In this document: positions 8,279-16,803 of the stretch, in pieces | Layout: each line of letters opens with the position of its first letter | Position numbering within the stretch: the first letter of the stretch is position 1 | Notes under the pieces: model-generated | What the model was told of the DNA's origin: nothing | What the model saw: only the letters and a program-made list of their open reading frames with translations | Database searches by the model: none | IMG/VR virus record: IMGVR_UViG_3300006790_001776 | Location: 1-27,705 of that record | Source: a virus | Length of the DNA: 27,705 nt | Reading direction: 5' to 3' (one strand) | Made by a program: the position numbers and the translations under genes

Positions 8279-8755
8279 TCAAACCGCAGCCCACCGGCCG
8301 TCAGGGCACTGCTCGGTAGGAGACCAAAGCTTGAGGCCCGTGCACCCGCATTTCCCACATGCTTGAACGCCAAACCGATTTTCTGACGTGTAATACGGGC
8401 ACTGACGACAGATCTCACGACGCTGCAAAAGCACCTCCTCGCTAACCGTTTTCAACCCTGCTGAAACCCACTCCCTTAAAGCATGAGTCGCCCGAGCTAG
8501 TAGCTCTTTCTTGGTCGGCGGGGTGTGGTCCTGACACCACCTGGACTGAGACCCTAGTTCGATGCCGTCACAAATCTGATCCTGAATCTCGTGTTCGAGA
8601 TTTGCCGGTGCCTTTTTCTTATTGTTGAGGTAGGTGTTTCGTACCTCCTGCACCAGAAACGCCCATTGAAGCTGCTTTACGGGAATGCCTAGCTCAGGGA
8701 TGGTGTATTGCCACCCTCCTGGAGGAACCTTGTTTAGTCGTTGAAGGATCTTCAT
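8279..8755 (-). CDS. Zinc-ribbon protein, 158 aa, between terminase and portal
   Basis: The N-terminal half is helical and charged (VKQLQWAFLVQEVRNTYLNN). The C-terminal ~45 residues carry clustered cysteines, CRQCPYY (C116, C119), ACGKCGC (C133, C136, C138) and EQCPDGRW (C150), spaced as a zinc ribbon; CPDGRW at the very end is characteristic of small phage zinc-ribbon proteins. It overlaps the terminase gene by 4 bp (ATGA), so it is translationally coupled to it and placed before portal. A role in packaging, or in binding nucleic acid or terminase, is an inference from position only. A 62-bp gap separates it from portal. Confidence 0.75.
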   Translation of the reverse strand: MKILQRLNKVPPGGWQYTIPELGIPVKQLQWAFLVQEVRNTYLNNKKKAPANLEHEIQDQICDGIELGSQSRWCQDHTPPTKKELLARATHALREWVSAGLKTVSEEVLLQRREICRQCPYYTSENRFGVQACGKCGCTGLKLWSPTEQCPDGRWAAV

Positions 8756-10569
8756 ATTGCCATCTCGTAATCGGGGTCTTCCAGGCCGTTCAAATCGTAA
8801 ATATCGCCTGCTTGCTCGACCTGTTCATCCCACTCCTTATTCGTATCGTTGACGTGCGCTGCGGTGGAGGGCATGACGCCGATCTGCCGGGCCACCTCGG
8901 TAAGCACCGCTACCGTGTCAGCCATGTCAGGTGACCGCGTGTAACGAGCTTTCATCTCGTCTTTGGTCTCTAACCGGATCTTGTTCTTTTTGACCTCGTA
9001 CTCACGATTGCAAAACTCGTCGATGGTAGGGGTGTCGAGTCCTCTCAATTGCCCCGATTCCAAGAACTCCTTAGACTGAAACCACAATTCGGTGACTCTA
9101 CGGTCGTAAACATCTTTGCATGCTCGGTCGTCGGCAGCAGACACGTTCCGGTCACTGGGAGCGCCTCCAAACTCGACACCGATCACCCGCTTACTCCACG
9201 TCTTCCGAAGAATGTCGTAAAGGCCCCCACCCTCGCCCGTCGCATCAAGACCGAAGTTCTGTGGCTCACAACCCTCTTTCTTCGCCCAAGCGATGATTTG
9301 GTCCGCTAACTGGTAATGGATCGGGTAGTCCTCGGCCTGCGCCATGTCGAGTTCCAAAGATTCGACCGCTCGAAGTTCGATCCCCAAAAACCCCTTTTCC
9401 TGCACCTCACCAACCTCGGCAAATCGGATGATAGCTCTGTCCCCTCCACCGAATGCCGGATCGCATGCACCGATCACCGTTTTCCGTGCGCCCGTAAAAA
9501 GGTGGCCGTGCTTCGCATCCATCTTGTTGACGAGGCCGATATCCCAGACGTTTAGGGTCAGACCCGATGGAGGCCAAAAGCCTTTGTAGAATTTCCAATA
9601 CAGCGGACTGTTAGCCCCCAACCGCTGCCTCGCGTTCTCCATCTGCTTCGACGTAACCAAATACGGGAACTTGGTCACTTTGTCGTAAGCCATGTTCGGT
9701 GACTTATCCCCATCAAACCGAACGCAGATGCCGTGGTCTCCCGTGATCTGCATCACCGTCTCCCACTCGTCGTCTTCAAGGGTTACGCTATTCCACCCAT
9801 CCTTGGGTTCACAGAATCGGCCATGAGGATCGCCTGTCTGTGACTGAGGGTTTCCGATCACGAGCATCTGGAATTGCTCATTTGCTGCCATATTGGCAGT
9901 TGCTTCGAAAATACCTTCAGGCGTGGCAGTAGCCTCGTCGATGATAAGGAGAACACGCTTAGCATGGATGCCCTGAATCATCGCGCATGCATTCGCCGTG
10001 TTACCGTCCTTGACCGCTAACCCGAAAATCGCGTGTTTGAAATCAGCCTCCCGAGAACACCAGGTCATCCGGCTATCGACCATGTTTCCCGGCTTCTCCG
10101 GGAGCTCGGAATACATCGCTTGGATGTAACTCCAGACACGTTTTCGAAGCATCTCCTTAGTGGTCGTGGTAAGGACCACCGTCGAATTCCAGGGATCACA
10201 TAACCACCAGATTACCGCGTACTCTGCAGCGGTGAACGTCTTGCCTGAAGCCGCACAACCTGTCCAAGCGGTGGCCTTGTAATCGAGCAACGACCGGATC
10301 TGACGCTCACGCCATGGATGCCACTCGTGAGACGGGAACAGGTGGTCTGCTATGTATTTGTAATGGTCAAATCGGGTGCAGCCAGCCTTCTGAAGCCCCT
10401 GATAATTGCCCAGAGAAAGGAAGTGGTAATTCAGTTGTGACAACTCATGGTCGAGAGGAAATCCAAAAGTCTGGACATCCATTTCACCCGCTATTTGCGC
10501 CTCTATCGCGTCGATTAACCGGCCTGCTTCCTTCTTCGAAGCTCTAGCTCTTTGCTGTTTATCGGGCAT
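8752..10569 (-). CDS. terL: Terminase large subunit
   Basis: The 605-residue protein has both functional halves of a DNA-packaging motor. The ATPase has Walker A GCAASGKT (104-111) and Walker B VLLIIDEA (206-213, with catalytic Glu212), followed by a coupling-type segment LVIGNPQ. The RuvC-like nuclease has IGACDPAFGGGD (367-377, D370), NFGLDATGEGGG (438-449, D442) and SPDMADTV (546-553, acidic D548/D551), the three acidic positions expected to hold metal. Length matches the family (about 450-650). Start ATG at 10569 with AAGAG a few bases upstream. The gene is first of the leftward head operon and divergent from a plus-strand island. Its small-subunit partner is not adjacent; the HTH protein at 24719-25279 is a candidate. 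Confidence 0.95.
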   Translation of the reverse strand: MPDKQQRARASKKEAGRLIDAIEAQIAGEMDVQTFGFPLDHELSQLNYHFLSLGNYQGLQKAGCTRFDHYKYIADHLFPSHEWHPWRERQIRSLLDYKATAWTGCAASGKTFTAAEYAVIWWLCDPWNSTVVLTTTTKEMLRKRVWSYIQAMYSELPEKPGNMVDSRMTWCSREADFKHAIFGLAVKDGNTANACAMIQGIHAKRVLLIIDEATATPEGIFEATANMAANEQFQMLVIGNPQSQTGDPHGRFCEPKDGWNSVTLEDDEWETVMQITGDHGICVRFDGDKSPNMAYDKVTKFPYLVTSKQMENARQRLGANSPLYWKFYKGFWPPSGLTLNVWDIGLVNKMDAKHGHLFTGARKTVIGACDPAFGGGDRAIIRFAEVGEVQEKGFLGIELRAVESLELDMAQAEDYPIHYQLADQIIAWAKKEGCEPQNFGLDATGEGGGLYDILRKTWSKRVIGVEFGGAPSDRNVSAADDRACKDVYDRRVTELWFQSKEFLESGQLRGLDTPTIDEFCNREYEVKKNKIRLETKDEMKARYTRSPDMADTVAVLTEVARQIGVMPSTAAHVNDTNKEWDEQVEQAGDIYDLNGLEDPDYEMAI

Positions 10570-10575
10570 CAGCTC

Positions 10576-10617
10576 TTGACAAACACGCGATCGTGTTGGA
10601 CTTGTCTTACCGTAAGA
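10576..10617. promoter_or_regulatory. Divergent control region with two palindromes (element copy 3)
   Basis: Between terminase and the plus-strand island there are 70 bp. On plus, TTGACA (10576-10581) is followed by an inverted repeat AACACG-CGAT-CGTGTT (10582-10597), then the shared element ACTTGTCTTACC (10600-10611), which itself is part of the perfect palindrome TCTTAC-C-GTAAGA (10605-10617). Stacked dyads in a divergent gap are typical of operators. The -10 for either direction is not clear. Confidence 0.6.
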
Positions 10618-10639
10618 AAAATAAACTTGCGAGACGAAA

Positions 10640-10870
10640 ATGAATGCTATGCCCCTCCTAGCTCACTCCGGAGAATTCGGACCTGCCTCAGCAGCAATGG
10701 CGATCCTTCTATGCGCCATGTTGATCCACTTCGGAGCCACGAACGCTCCTCGTATCTGGAGCATACAAACTCTTCTAATAGACACGGCCCTCTCAATCCT
10801 CCCTGTCGGATTAGGAATAGGAGGGCTCATCACAATCGCAGTGTGGAGTCTTAAAACATGGGCACAATGA
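10640..10870 (+). CDS. Small two-TM membrane protein, holin-like
   Basis: This 76-residue protein has two hydrophobic segments, about 17-33 (SAAMAILLCAMLIHFG) and about 44-70 (LLIDTALSILPVGLGIGG then LITIAVW), with a short polar turn between them and a short C-terminal tail ending KTWAQ. Size and topology fit a class II type holin, which would make the membrane lesion that releases the lysin, but no lysin is adjacent, so the role is inferred. A GAGACG lies just before the ATG at 10640; a second ATG (codon 4) is possible. It overlaps the next gene by 13 bp. With that gene it forms a plus-strand pair inside an otherwise minus-strand structural region. Confidence 0.65.
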   Translation: MNAMPLLAHSGEFGPASAAMAILLCAMLIHFGATNAPRIWSIQTLLIDTALSILPVGLGIGGLITIAVWSLKTWAQ

Positions 10871-11277
10871 ACATTTTCGACACCCCGATCCATAGACGAA
10901 TCCACAAACTGGCTGACACGTCATCCAAACGCCTCAAATCCCTTCAAGAGCAATTCAAAGACGTGAGCCTTGAGGGTTCAGTCCTACTCGACGACCCCAA
11001 AGATCCCGTCGATATCGCGATCGAACACGAAGAGCTAGGAGCTGAAATCCAAGACGAGGCCTATTACCTCAACATCTTGGAGGAAACAGAAACTCAGAAG
11101 GACCCGTGGGCGTTCATTAATTCAAAAATCAAGGACTTCGAACTCATGCTACCTCTACTCGTTGAGAGCCCACAGGCCCGAGAAATCATCAAAAAGGCCC
11201 TAACCACTTACCAAAAGATCAGAGACGGAATTCAAGACCTTGCGCCTGAGGGTGAGGAGCTGGAACGGGAGGAGTAA
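10858..11277 (+). CDS. Acidic helical protein, 139 aa, unknown function
   Basis: Almost entirely predicted helix and rich in Glu/Asp: KLADTSSKRLKSLQEQF, HEELGAEIQDEAYYLNIL, then KIKDFELMLPLLVESPQ and a C-terminus EGEELEREE. No cysteine and no membrane segment, so it is likely soluble and possibly coiled coil. The ATG at 10858 is preceded by GGAG with a 9-base spacer and lies inside the end of the holin-like gene, so the two are coupled. The next gene is convergent and its coding ends about 20 bp away; I see no strong terminator in that gap. Not recognised. It may be a regulator or partner of the membrane protein. Confidence 0.65.
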   Translation: MGTMNIFDTPIHRRIHKLADTSSKRLKSLQEQFKDVSLEGSVLLDDPKDPVDIAIEHEELGAEIQDEAYYLNILEETETQKDPWAFINSKIKDFELMLPLLVESPQAREIIKKALTTYQKIRDGIQDLAPEGEELEREE

Positions 11278-11295
11278 GACGCAAACTCACATCTA

Positions 11296-11599
11296 TTATG
11301 AGAATGCCTTCATCAACAAACTCAGCAACCCTGCCACTGCCCGGTGACCGGCGAGGTCGTCGGGGTCGGGCTTGTCAGGGAGTAGCAACAACGTTGTTTC
11401 GTGCTTCTTCAACTCTAGCCACACTTCGAGGTAGTCTAGGGCGATGGTACGGCAAACTACTGGGCTCCTCGGAAAAAAAGAACTGCGAAGCCTTTCTGAG
11501 CTTCCTTACACGTCTGTACAGACTATTCCACGGCTCTTTAGTGGAATTCGGACCGATCAACCGCGACCAAAAACGCATGTCTTCGCCGAAACTTCCCAT
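11296..11599 (-). pseudogene. Small tail-operon gene split by an apparent +1 frameshift
   Basis: Frame A starts at ATG 11599 (MGSFGEDMRFWSRLIG...) and reads protein-like sequence to a run of seven T (minus strand, about 11480-11474), then becomes Arg/Pro-rich and stops at 11375. Frame B, shifted +1, opens just before the same T-run without any ATG and reads a convincing end: ALDYLEVWLELKKHE, LLLLPDKPDPDDLAGH, LLSLLMKAF, then TAA TAG at 11298-11293. Joining them at the T-run gives about 100 residues. Either programmed +1 frameshifting, a one-base insertion mutation, or a homopolymer sequencing error explains it. It is the last gene of the tail/ejection operon, 40 bases after the 1017-aa gene. 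Function not recognised. Confidence 0.6.
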
Positions 11600-11638
11600 G
11601 TAGGGTACGTAGCTTCGCTGCTCAAGATGTGCAAGTAA

Positions 11639-14600
11639 TTATTTCTCTGTTGTGGGGGTTTGGGTAGCAGGAGTCGCCGTTTGGGGTAGTCCCCCTACCG
11701 TTAATGAGGCTGCGTCTAGGGCCTGCTGCCCAAGAGCAAGCCAGTCGATCCCAAAGGCATCCGCCATTTCGTCAAGAGCTCTGGCCTTGGCTTGTGGGCC
11801 TTGAATCTCGGCCAACATCGTCGATTGGAAAGCCTCGGTGGCAAAGATGCTACGTAAGAACGTGTCTATTTGCGGAACCGTTCGAGACGACGCTGCCCAA
11901 TTCGCGGTTGCTGGGTTAGTAACGATGAAAGCAAGGAGCTTGAACTTGGCTCGATCTCGGAGATTTTTGAGTTTCCCGTCGAGCAACGAAGTCATCATTG
12001 CTGTACGAGCAAACCCCCCGGACGAATCACGAAACTGCCCACGAGAAGTGCTTGTTACTTCGATGAAAGCTTCCAAATGTCGCAGAACGTCATCGCCAAG
12101 AATGGCTTGGTAGTTCTTCGAGCCCTTTCCTTCGAAAAGTTCCTTTGCTAGAGCTTTCGGAGTCAGCGTCCGTTCAGTCCCGTCGCTCAGCCCTGCTGTA
12201 ATTCCATCTTTGCCTCCTCGGTCTGCGGCCTTGGTAAGCAGTCGCTCAAATGTCTCACGGCGTAGCGCCATTAACTGTTCGCCAGTTCCGATCTTGTTCA
12301 TGATCGACGCAATTTCCTTCTCGCTAGCTACCTCCAAAAAGGAATCGGCGAATTGCCGTGCATCGATAGAAGCAAACTGGTCGGAGCCCTTAACGAATCG
12401 CTGCACGAGGTTTTCACGGAATAGCTTATCCTTAGCTACCTGCCCCTCGATCGCAGAGACTAGACGCTTCCCAAACTTGGATGCGTTGTCAGAATCGCGT
12501 ATGACTTCATTCACGATGTCCTGAAACTCGTTGGGGTTGATCCGTGAACTTTTTAATGCTTTTTGCGCGGTGGTGATTTCCCGGATTATCGCATCTGCCT
12601 TCCCACCAAATACGTCCTCTCGAACCTTTCGAGGCATCTTGTTTAACGCTGCCTTGAAAGCCCCTAGGTCTGACGTCGAAGTAATCGTGGCTAAATCGAC
12701 AGCCTCGGCGGCTAAGTTCTCACGGAACGTGGTGAATGCTTCTGCCCCTCCTTCTTCTCTGATAATGAGATTCTTGACGTCGAAGTACTCACGCTCACTC
12801 CGAGCTAACCGCCTCACGATGTCGGCATTTTCTACGAACGATTTTGAGTTCCTATTGGAGGTCAGAATCCTCTCAATGATAGGACTCTGGAATTCGCCGA
12901 CGTGGGATTTGTAAAAATCATTCGCTGCTCGGTGTGCCTTTCTTAACTCCGGAGTCGGCAGCGAGTTTTGCATGTCGTCAATTGAATCAGTGAGCGTCTG
13001 ACGTAACTTTTTCAGCGTCGCCTCGGCTGAGGACGTCAGGCCTTCGCCGAATGCGATCTCAGCGCCTAACTCTGAGCGTAGATTCAAGACCGTCTCCAGT
13101 GGCTGGGGTGTTTCCAGCAATCCTTCAACCTTGTTCCGCCAACGTCGAACGCTCGCCGGCAGGAACTTCCGATTCACCACTTGTTCGATCTCGCCAACAA
13201 CCGGCCGAGTGTCGGGACCCGTGATTGGTTCGTTCTTAGGGACTCGCTTAACGTTAGTTGTTATCTTCCGATCCAGATCTTTGAAAAGCTTCCCTACTCT
13301 GGGCTTAAGATTAACGGCTGCGCCTAGCCCATCTCCGAAAGCGGCGTTCGCTTTAGCGAGCTCCTTGTTGAATTCTCCAAACAGTCGAGCTGACTCTTCG
13401 CGAAAAAGACGATGCCCGGTTTGGACTGCCTCTCGAAGTGCATTGCCGACAGCGTCGAAAGACTGGACGCGACCACGGACGGTAGGACCGCCTGCTGCTT
13501 CCAAAGCGTCGTGAATCGTACCGTTGGCTAGTTCGCGGCGTGCTGTGAAATAATCGAGCTCAGCCTTTCGAGCTCGATCGACTATGTCTTGAGCTATCTG
13601 CTCTGAAGGGCGAAGCGGGCCTACGACGGCATCGTGGTCACCGATACGGACCAAAGACTCCAGCACCGTACGTTCCGCTTCCGATTTCGCAGCTTTGAGA
13701 GCTTGGAATTGCTTTTCAGCGCCTAGCTTCTCCGCAACTTGTTCTAGAGCAATTAAATCGCTACTTCCTGACGCCTCCCCAACAGACTGTGGGATCTCTA
13801 CGCCGGTTCGACGGCGTAACATTTCACGAGCCTCTCGCACCCTTTGAAGATGGGGCGCTAACGGCGACTCCGCGAACGGCCCCACGATCTTTTGAAGGAC
13901 AGGGCGGCCAAGCATTGCTGCTCCGCCCATGACAGCGGCAGAGCGTAAATCAAGCACAGCCTCGGCAGCGCCCAATTCAACCGCTCCGATTTGGTTCTCG
14001 GGGTCGACGCCCAGTGCCTCGCGAGCCGCGGTGTCGCTTACCGACCGACCGACACCAGCGCCAATGGCTCCGCGTGCAGCCATGATAGCTTTCTGAATAA
14101 AGTTCCCCATGCCGCCGCGCATTGTGGCTGCAACGGACAGCACCGTAGGTAGAATTTCGCTGGAAAGGTCAAGTAGATCGCCAGGCTCTAACCGCTCAGG
14201 GTCAACGAGCACATCGATCTGGGCTTCGGGGTCGTCAGAATTTGGATCTGGTTGGGGTATGATAAAAGCATTGCCAGACACCCTTGACTCAAAACCTTCT
14301 CCGTACAGCCGCTTGAGCTCAGCATCCAGCATCGCTTTACCGTCGATCTCAGACGACAGAAATCCGAGCTTCGCACGCATACCGAGGGGAGCGCCGGTTT
14401 CGCGATCGAGAGGCACGCCAGGTCGAGCCTCGGGACCAAACACTCGATCACCTAGTCGTGCTCCAGTGGGTATCGGTCGCCCAAAAACAGACTCAGGAAC
14501 CTGCCCCGGAAGACTGTTCGCCGGGTTAGACTCCACGATCATCGGACCGCCATCAAAAAAAGCTTCGATCTCTGAACGCGTGATTTTACGTTCCTCCCCA

Positions 14601-14692
14601 CTCGACGGGGAGAGAGTAGGGTCCGGAACTATTTCATCCAGGGATGCTTCAAACTCCTTTAGTTGCTCCAGGGTAAGACGTTTATCTGGCAT
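11639..14692 (-). CDS. Large internal virion / ejection protein, 1017 aa
   Basis: The largest gene of the tail operon and the third of three consecutive genes whose products increase in size (236, 465, 1017 aa), the same pattern as the T7 gp14-15-16 ejection proteins that form a channel through the cell envelope. The protein is mostly helical with many Arg/Glu-rich stretches (VREAREMLRRRTGVEI, EQVAEKLGAEKQFQALKAAK). It has one hydrophobic Gly/Ala-rich region (about 178-215, LSVAATMRGGMGNFIQ and AARGAIGAGVG) that could insert into membrane. I see no lysozyme or lytic transglycosylase catalytic motif. Only one base separates it from the upstream gene. The role is inferred from order, size and composition. 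Confidence 0.65.
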   Translation of the reverse strand: MPDKRLTLEQLKEFEASLDEIVPDPTLSPSSGEERKITRSEIEAFFDGGPMIVESNPANSLPGQVPESVFGRPIPTGARLGDRVFGPEARPGVPLDRETGAPLGMRAKLGFLSSEIDGKAMLDAELKRLYGEGFESRVSGNAFIIPQPDPNSDDPEAQIDVLVDPERLEPGDLLDLSSEILPTVLSVAATMRGGMGNFIQKAIMAARGAIGAGVGRSVSDTAAREALGVDPENQIGAVELGAAEAVLDLRSAAVMGGAAMLGRPVLQKIVGPFAESPLAPHLQRVREAREMLRRRTGVEIPQSVGEASGSSDLIALEQVAEKLGAEKQFQALKAAKSEAERTVLESLVRIGDHDAVVGPLRPSEQIAQDIVDRARKAELDYFTARRELANGTIHDALEAAGGPTVRGRVQSFDAVGNALREAVQTGHRLFREESARLFGEFNKELAKANAAFGDGLGAAVNLKPRVGKLFKDLDRKITTNVKRVPKNEPITGPDTRPVVGEIEQVVNRKFLPASVRRWRNKVEGLLETPQPLETVLNLRSELGAEIAFGEGLTSSAEATLKKLRQTLTDSIDDMQNSLPTPELRKAHRAANDFYKSHVGEFQSPIIERILTSNRNSKSFVENADIVRRLARSEREYFDVKNLIIREEGGAEAFTTFRENLAAEAVDLATITSTSDLGAFKAALNKMPRKVREDVFGGKADAIIREITTAQKALKSSRINPNEFQDIVNEVIRDSDNASKFGKRLVSAIEGQVAKDKLFRENLVQRFVKGSDQFASIDARQFADSFLEVASEKEIASIMNKIGTGEQLMALRRETFERLLTKAADRGGKDGITAGLSDGTERTLTPKALAKELFEGKGSKNYQAILGDDVLRHLEAFIEVTSTSRGQFRDSSGGFARTAMMTSLLDGKLKNLRDRAKFKLLAFIVTNPATANWAASSRTVPQIDTFLRSIFATEAFQSTMLAEIQGPQAKARALDEMADAFGIDWLALGQQALDAASLTVGGLPQTATPATQTPTTEK

Positions 14693-14693
14693 G

Positions 14694-16091
14694 TTATTCG
14701 GGGGCTACATCCAAAAGCTCGCTAGCAATTGCAGTAGCCTCGTTACGAGTGAAGATTTTTAGCGTTACCCCTTTGCGAAGAAAACGAAGAGTGTCTTCGG
14801 TTCCAAGCCGATCAAACAACGGTGCTTGGGATTCACCCAACGACCTCCGGTTCAGAAACTCGCCTAGGTTAATCGAGTCAGCAAGCGTATTAAGTTTCTG
14901 AAGCGTAACAGACAGCGTGTCCGAGGCGTTTAGCTCAGGAAGCGCATTCTGAATGACGGAAAACTCACGCATATTCATCTGAGAATCGGGCTTCAACGCC
15001 TTGATAGCCTCGGAATTGATCATGGCGAAAAGTGACGTCGCTTGTACTAGATCCGTATCGGCCTTGTCCTCCAAATTGAACAACTGTCGAGCATTGGCCG
15101 TAAACTTGTTGATCGCGATATTTCGGATCACTCCTCGAAGACCCGTTGTGTCGTTGGATAACAAAGGGCGGATTTCATTGATAAGCGACCTAGTGAAATC
15201 CCCTGCCCTAATCTTCTCTTGGAACTTGCCTCGAACACCGAGCGGCAACGCTCCCATCTCAGATTGAAGCCCAGCACCGGAAGCTGCTAGAACCTTGCCC
15301 GTTGATGGGTCTAGTTCAAATCGCATTCCCGAAGGAGCGGTGATCTTATTGAGCGCGGCCATGGCGATGCTGATCTCCTCAGTGTCCCCCCTATCTTTCG
15401 CGAGTTCCACATTCCTCATAGCCTCCCCAAACGAGCCTTCAAACTGTCTGGAAGCGTCTGAGAGCTGGTCCAACGCAGCATTACGGCGGTCAACGTCGCC
15501 ACTCACGAAATCTTCATTCAACCGGAAGGCAAGCCCGGGATCTCGTTCCGCTAATGCCGTGAACGATTTTCGGATGCCGGCGTCAATTGCTCCCTTCGTC
15601 GTCTCGTCTTCCAAAGATGCCGCAAACTTCTGCGCCTCCATGTCCGCGGACAACTCATCCAAAACCCCCTGTCGAATAACGCCGTAGATCTTCGGGACTT
15701 TGGCCGCGAGGTTTGAGCTCTGAGAAACGAGGGAAAGACGTTTCCGCAAATCGGGCTCTGCATCTAACGCATCTTGAAGCGCTGCTGCTTCGCGAAGCCC
15801 CTCACGTTCTAGCCTCACCGAGCGTTGGGCTAACCCGTTTTGTAAGTTGAAGTTCTCGCGCTGCAGTTCCAATTGATCCCGCCTCAGCTGTAACTCAGGT
15901 GAAACCTGCGCGTTGCGGAACCCCTGAAACACTGCCCCAGTGAACGACGGGACGTCAGAATGGATCGGTCTATCGAGACCGAGGAAATTCATCCCGTGCC
16001 GATTTTCCTTCTTTAACTGACGTCGAACACGTCCGGCATCAGCGCCATGGGCGATGGCACCGAGGAATCCGTCTATGGGGTTTTCTGGCAT
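14694..16091 (-). CDS. Internal virion / ejection protein, 465 aa
   Basis: A helical protein rich in Gln, Arg, Asn and Leu: LQLRRDQLELQRENFNLQNG (about 65-84) looks like a strong coiled coil, followed by many short helices and KLNTLADSINLGEFLNRRSL near the end. No cysteine motif, no membrane segment, no enzyme signature. It sits between the 236-aa glycine-rich protein and the 1017-aa protein with gaps of one base on each side, in the place of T7 gp15-type core proteins. I infer that it is packaged in the capsid and ejected with the DNA. Alternative: a tail-associated structural protein. Confidence 0.6.
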   Translation of the reverse strand: MPENPIDGFLGAIAHGADAGRVRRQLKKENRHGMNFLGLDRPIHSDVPSFTGAVFQGFRNAQVSPELQLRRDQLELQRENFNLQNGLAQRSVRLEREGLREAAALQDALDAEPDLRKRLSLVSQSSNLAAKVPKIYGVIRQGVLDELSADMEAQKFAASLEDETTKGAIDAGIRKSFTALAERDPGLAFRLNEDFVSGDVDRRNAALDQLSDASRQFEGSFGEAMRNVELAKDRGDTEEISIAMAALNKITAPSGMRFELDPSTGKVLAASGAGLQSEMGALPLGVRGKFQEKIRAGDFTRSLINEIRPLLSNDTTGLRGVIRNIAINKFTANARQLFNLEDKADTDLVQATSLFAMINSEAIKALKPDSQMNMREFSVIQNALPELNASDTLSVTLQKLNTLADSINLGEFLNRRSLGESQAPLFDRLGTEDTLRFLRKGVTLKIFTRNEATAIASELLDVAPE

Positions 16092-16092
16092 G

Positions 16093-16803
16093 TCAATTTC
16101 GTGAAGGATTCAACCCTAAATTGTTACCGAAACGATTTCCGAACGTGCTGTCTCCACCACCGAACACGGAAGGGAATGCAGCACCGATGAATGCGCCTCC
16201 GAGTTTACCAAGCGGACCTGCTAGCCCCGCTGCAACGGGGTTCGGACCGGCGTTGGCTAGGGCGCGTTGACTCTCGGCCTGGAATTGTGCATTTCGCTCA
16301 GCCTGCAAAGCATTGATCCGTTGGCCTGGGGTGAGGAACGAAGATCCTACTCCAAAGCTACGAGGTGCTAATTGACCAAACAACGCAAGCGCCTGGCCCG
16401 CCTGAGAAATTGCTTGATTGGAGCGTTGAAGGGACGTGAGCCCAAAATCACGGAGCCCAAGATTCCGTCCTGCAGCACTTCCACCAAATCCACCGGCAAA
16501 CGCGGTTGCATTCGCTTGGTCAGAGATCTGCCGTTGAACGTCTGCAGGCAACTCCCCACGTAGTCCGGATTGGATGTTGTTGACGAGACCGCTAATCACG
16601 TCCCGTGAACCGGGGGCGAATTGTTCAAGAGACTGGAGGGCGATCGCCGTATCGGCCGACGCCGTGTCACGCGCCAATGCCGTTGCATCGGTCAGATTCG
16701 CACGGTTCGCCGCAATCGTCTTGCGGACCTCGTCATCGATATTGACTGGTCGAAATTTCGGGAGCTTCGGCCTACTCCCAAACACATCAGATAGAAGTCC
16801 CAT
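16093..16803 (-). CDS. Small Gly/Ala-rich internal virion protein, 236 aa
   Basis: The N-terminus MGLLSDVFGSRPKLPKF is followed by an Ala/Asn/Asp-rich helical part and then a Gly/Ala/Phe-rich region (AFAGGFGGSAAGRNLGL, PVAAGLAGPLGKLGGAFIGA, GGGDSTFGNRFGNNLGL). Small proteins of this composition lead the ejection-protein series in podoviruses (T7 gp14-like or P22 gp7-like) and are thought to form the outer-membrane part of the ejection pore. The gene overlaps the adaptor-like gene by one base (TAATG) and is followed after one base by the 465-aa gene. Assignment rests on composition and gene order. Confidence 0.6.
   Translation of the reverse strand: MGLLSDVFGSRPKLPKFRPVNIDDEVRKTIAANRANLTDATALARDTASADTAIALQSLEQFAPGSRDVISGLVNNIQSGLRGELPADVQRQISDQANATAFAGGFGGSAAGRNLGLRDFGLTSLQRSNQAISQAGQALALFGQLAPRSFGVGSSFLTPGQRINALQAERNAQFQAESQRALANAGPNPVAAGLAGPLGKLGGAFIGAAFPSVFGGGDSTFGNRFGNNLGLNPSRN

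Noticed and set aside
11272-11284. AGTAAGACGCAA at the end of the 139-aa gene
   Set aside because: Overlaps a stop codon and lacks the ACNNGT part; a partial match only.
11298-11603. Plus-strand ORF of 101 codons
   Set aside because: Antisense to the frameshifted small tail gene, whose minus-strand frames look far more protein-like.
14671-14682. A further GTCTTACC (minus, AAACGTCTTACC) near the start of the 1017-aa gene
   Set aside because: It is inside coding sequence (codons 4-8), lacks the ACNNGT half and has no TTGACA nearby. About one such 8-mer is expected by chance in this length.
14109-14762. Plus-strand ORF of 217 codons
   Set aside because: Complement of the 1017-aa gene; Ser/Pro/Arg-rich low-complexity translation typical of an antisense frame in GC-leaning DNA.
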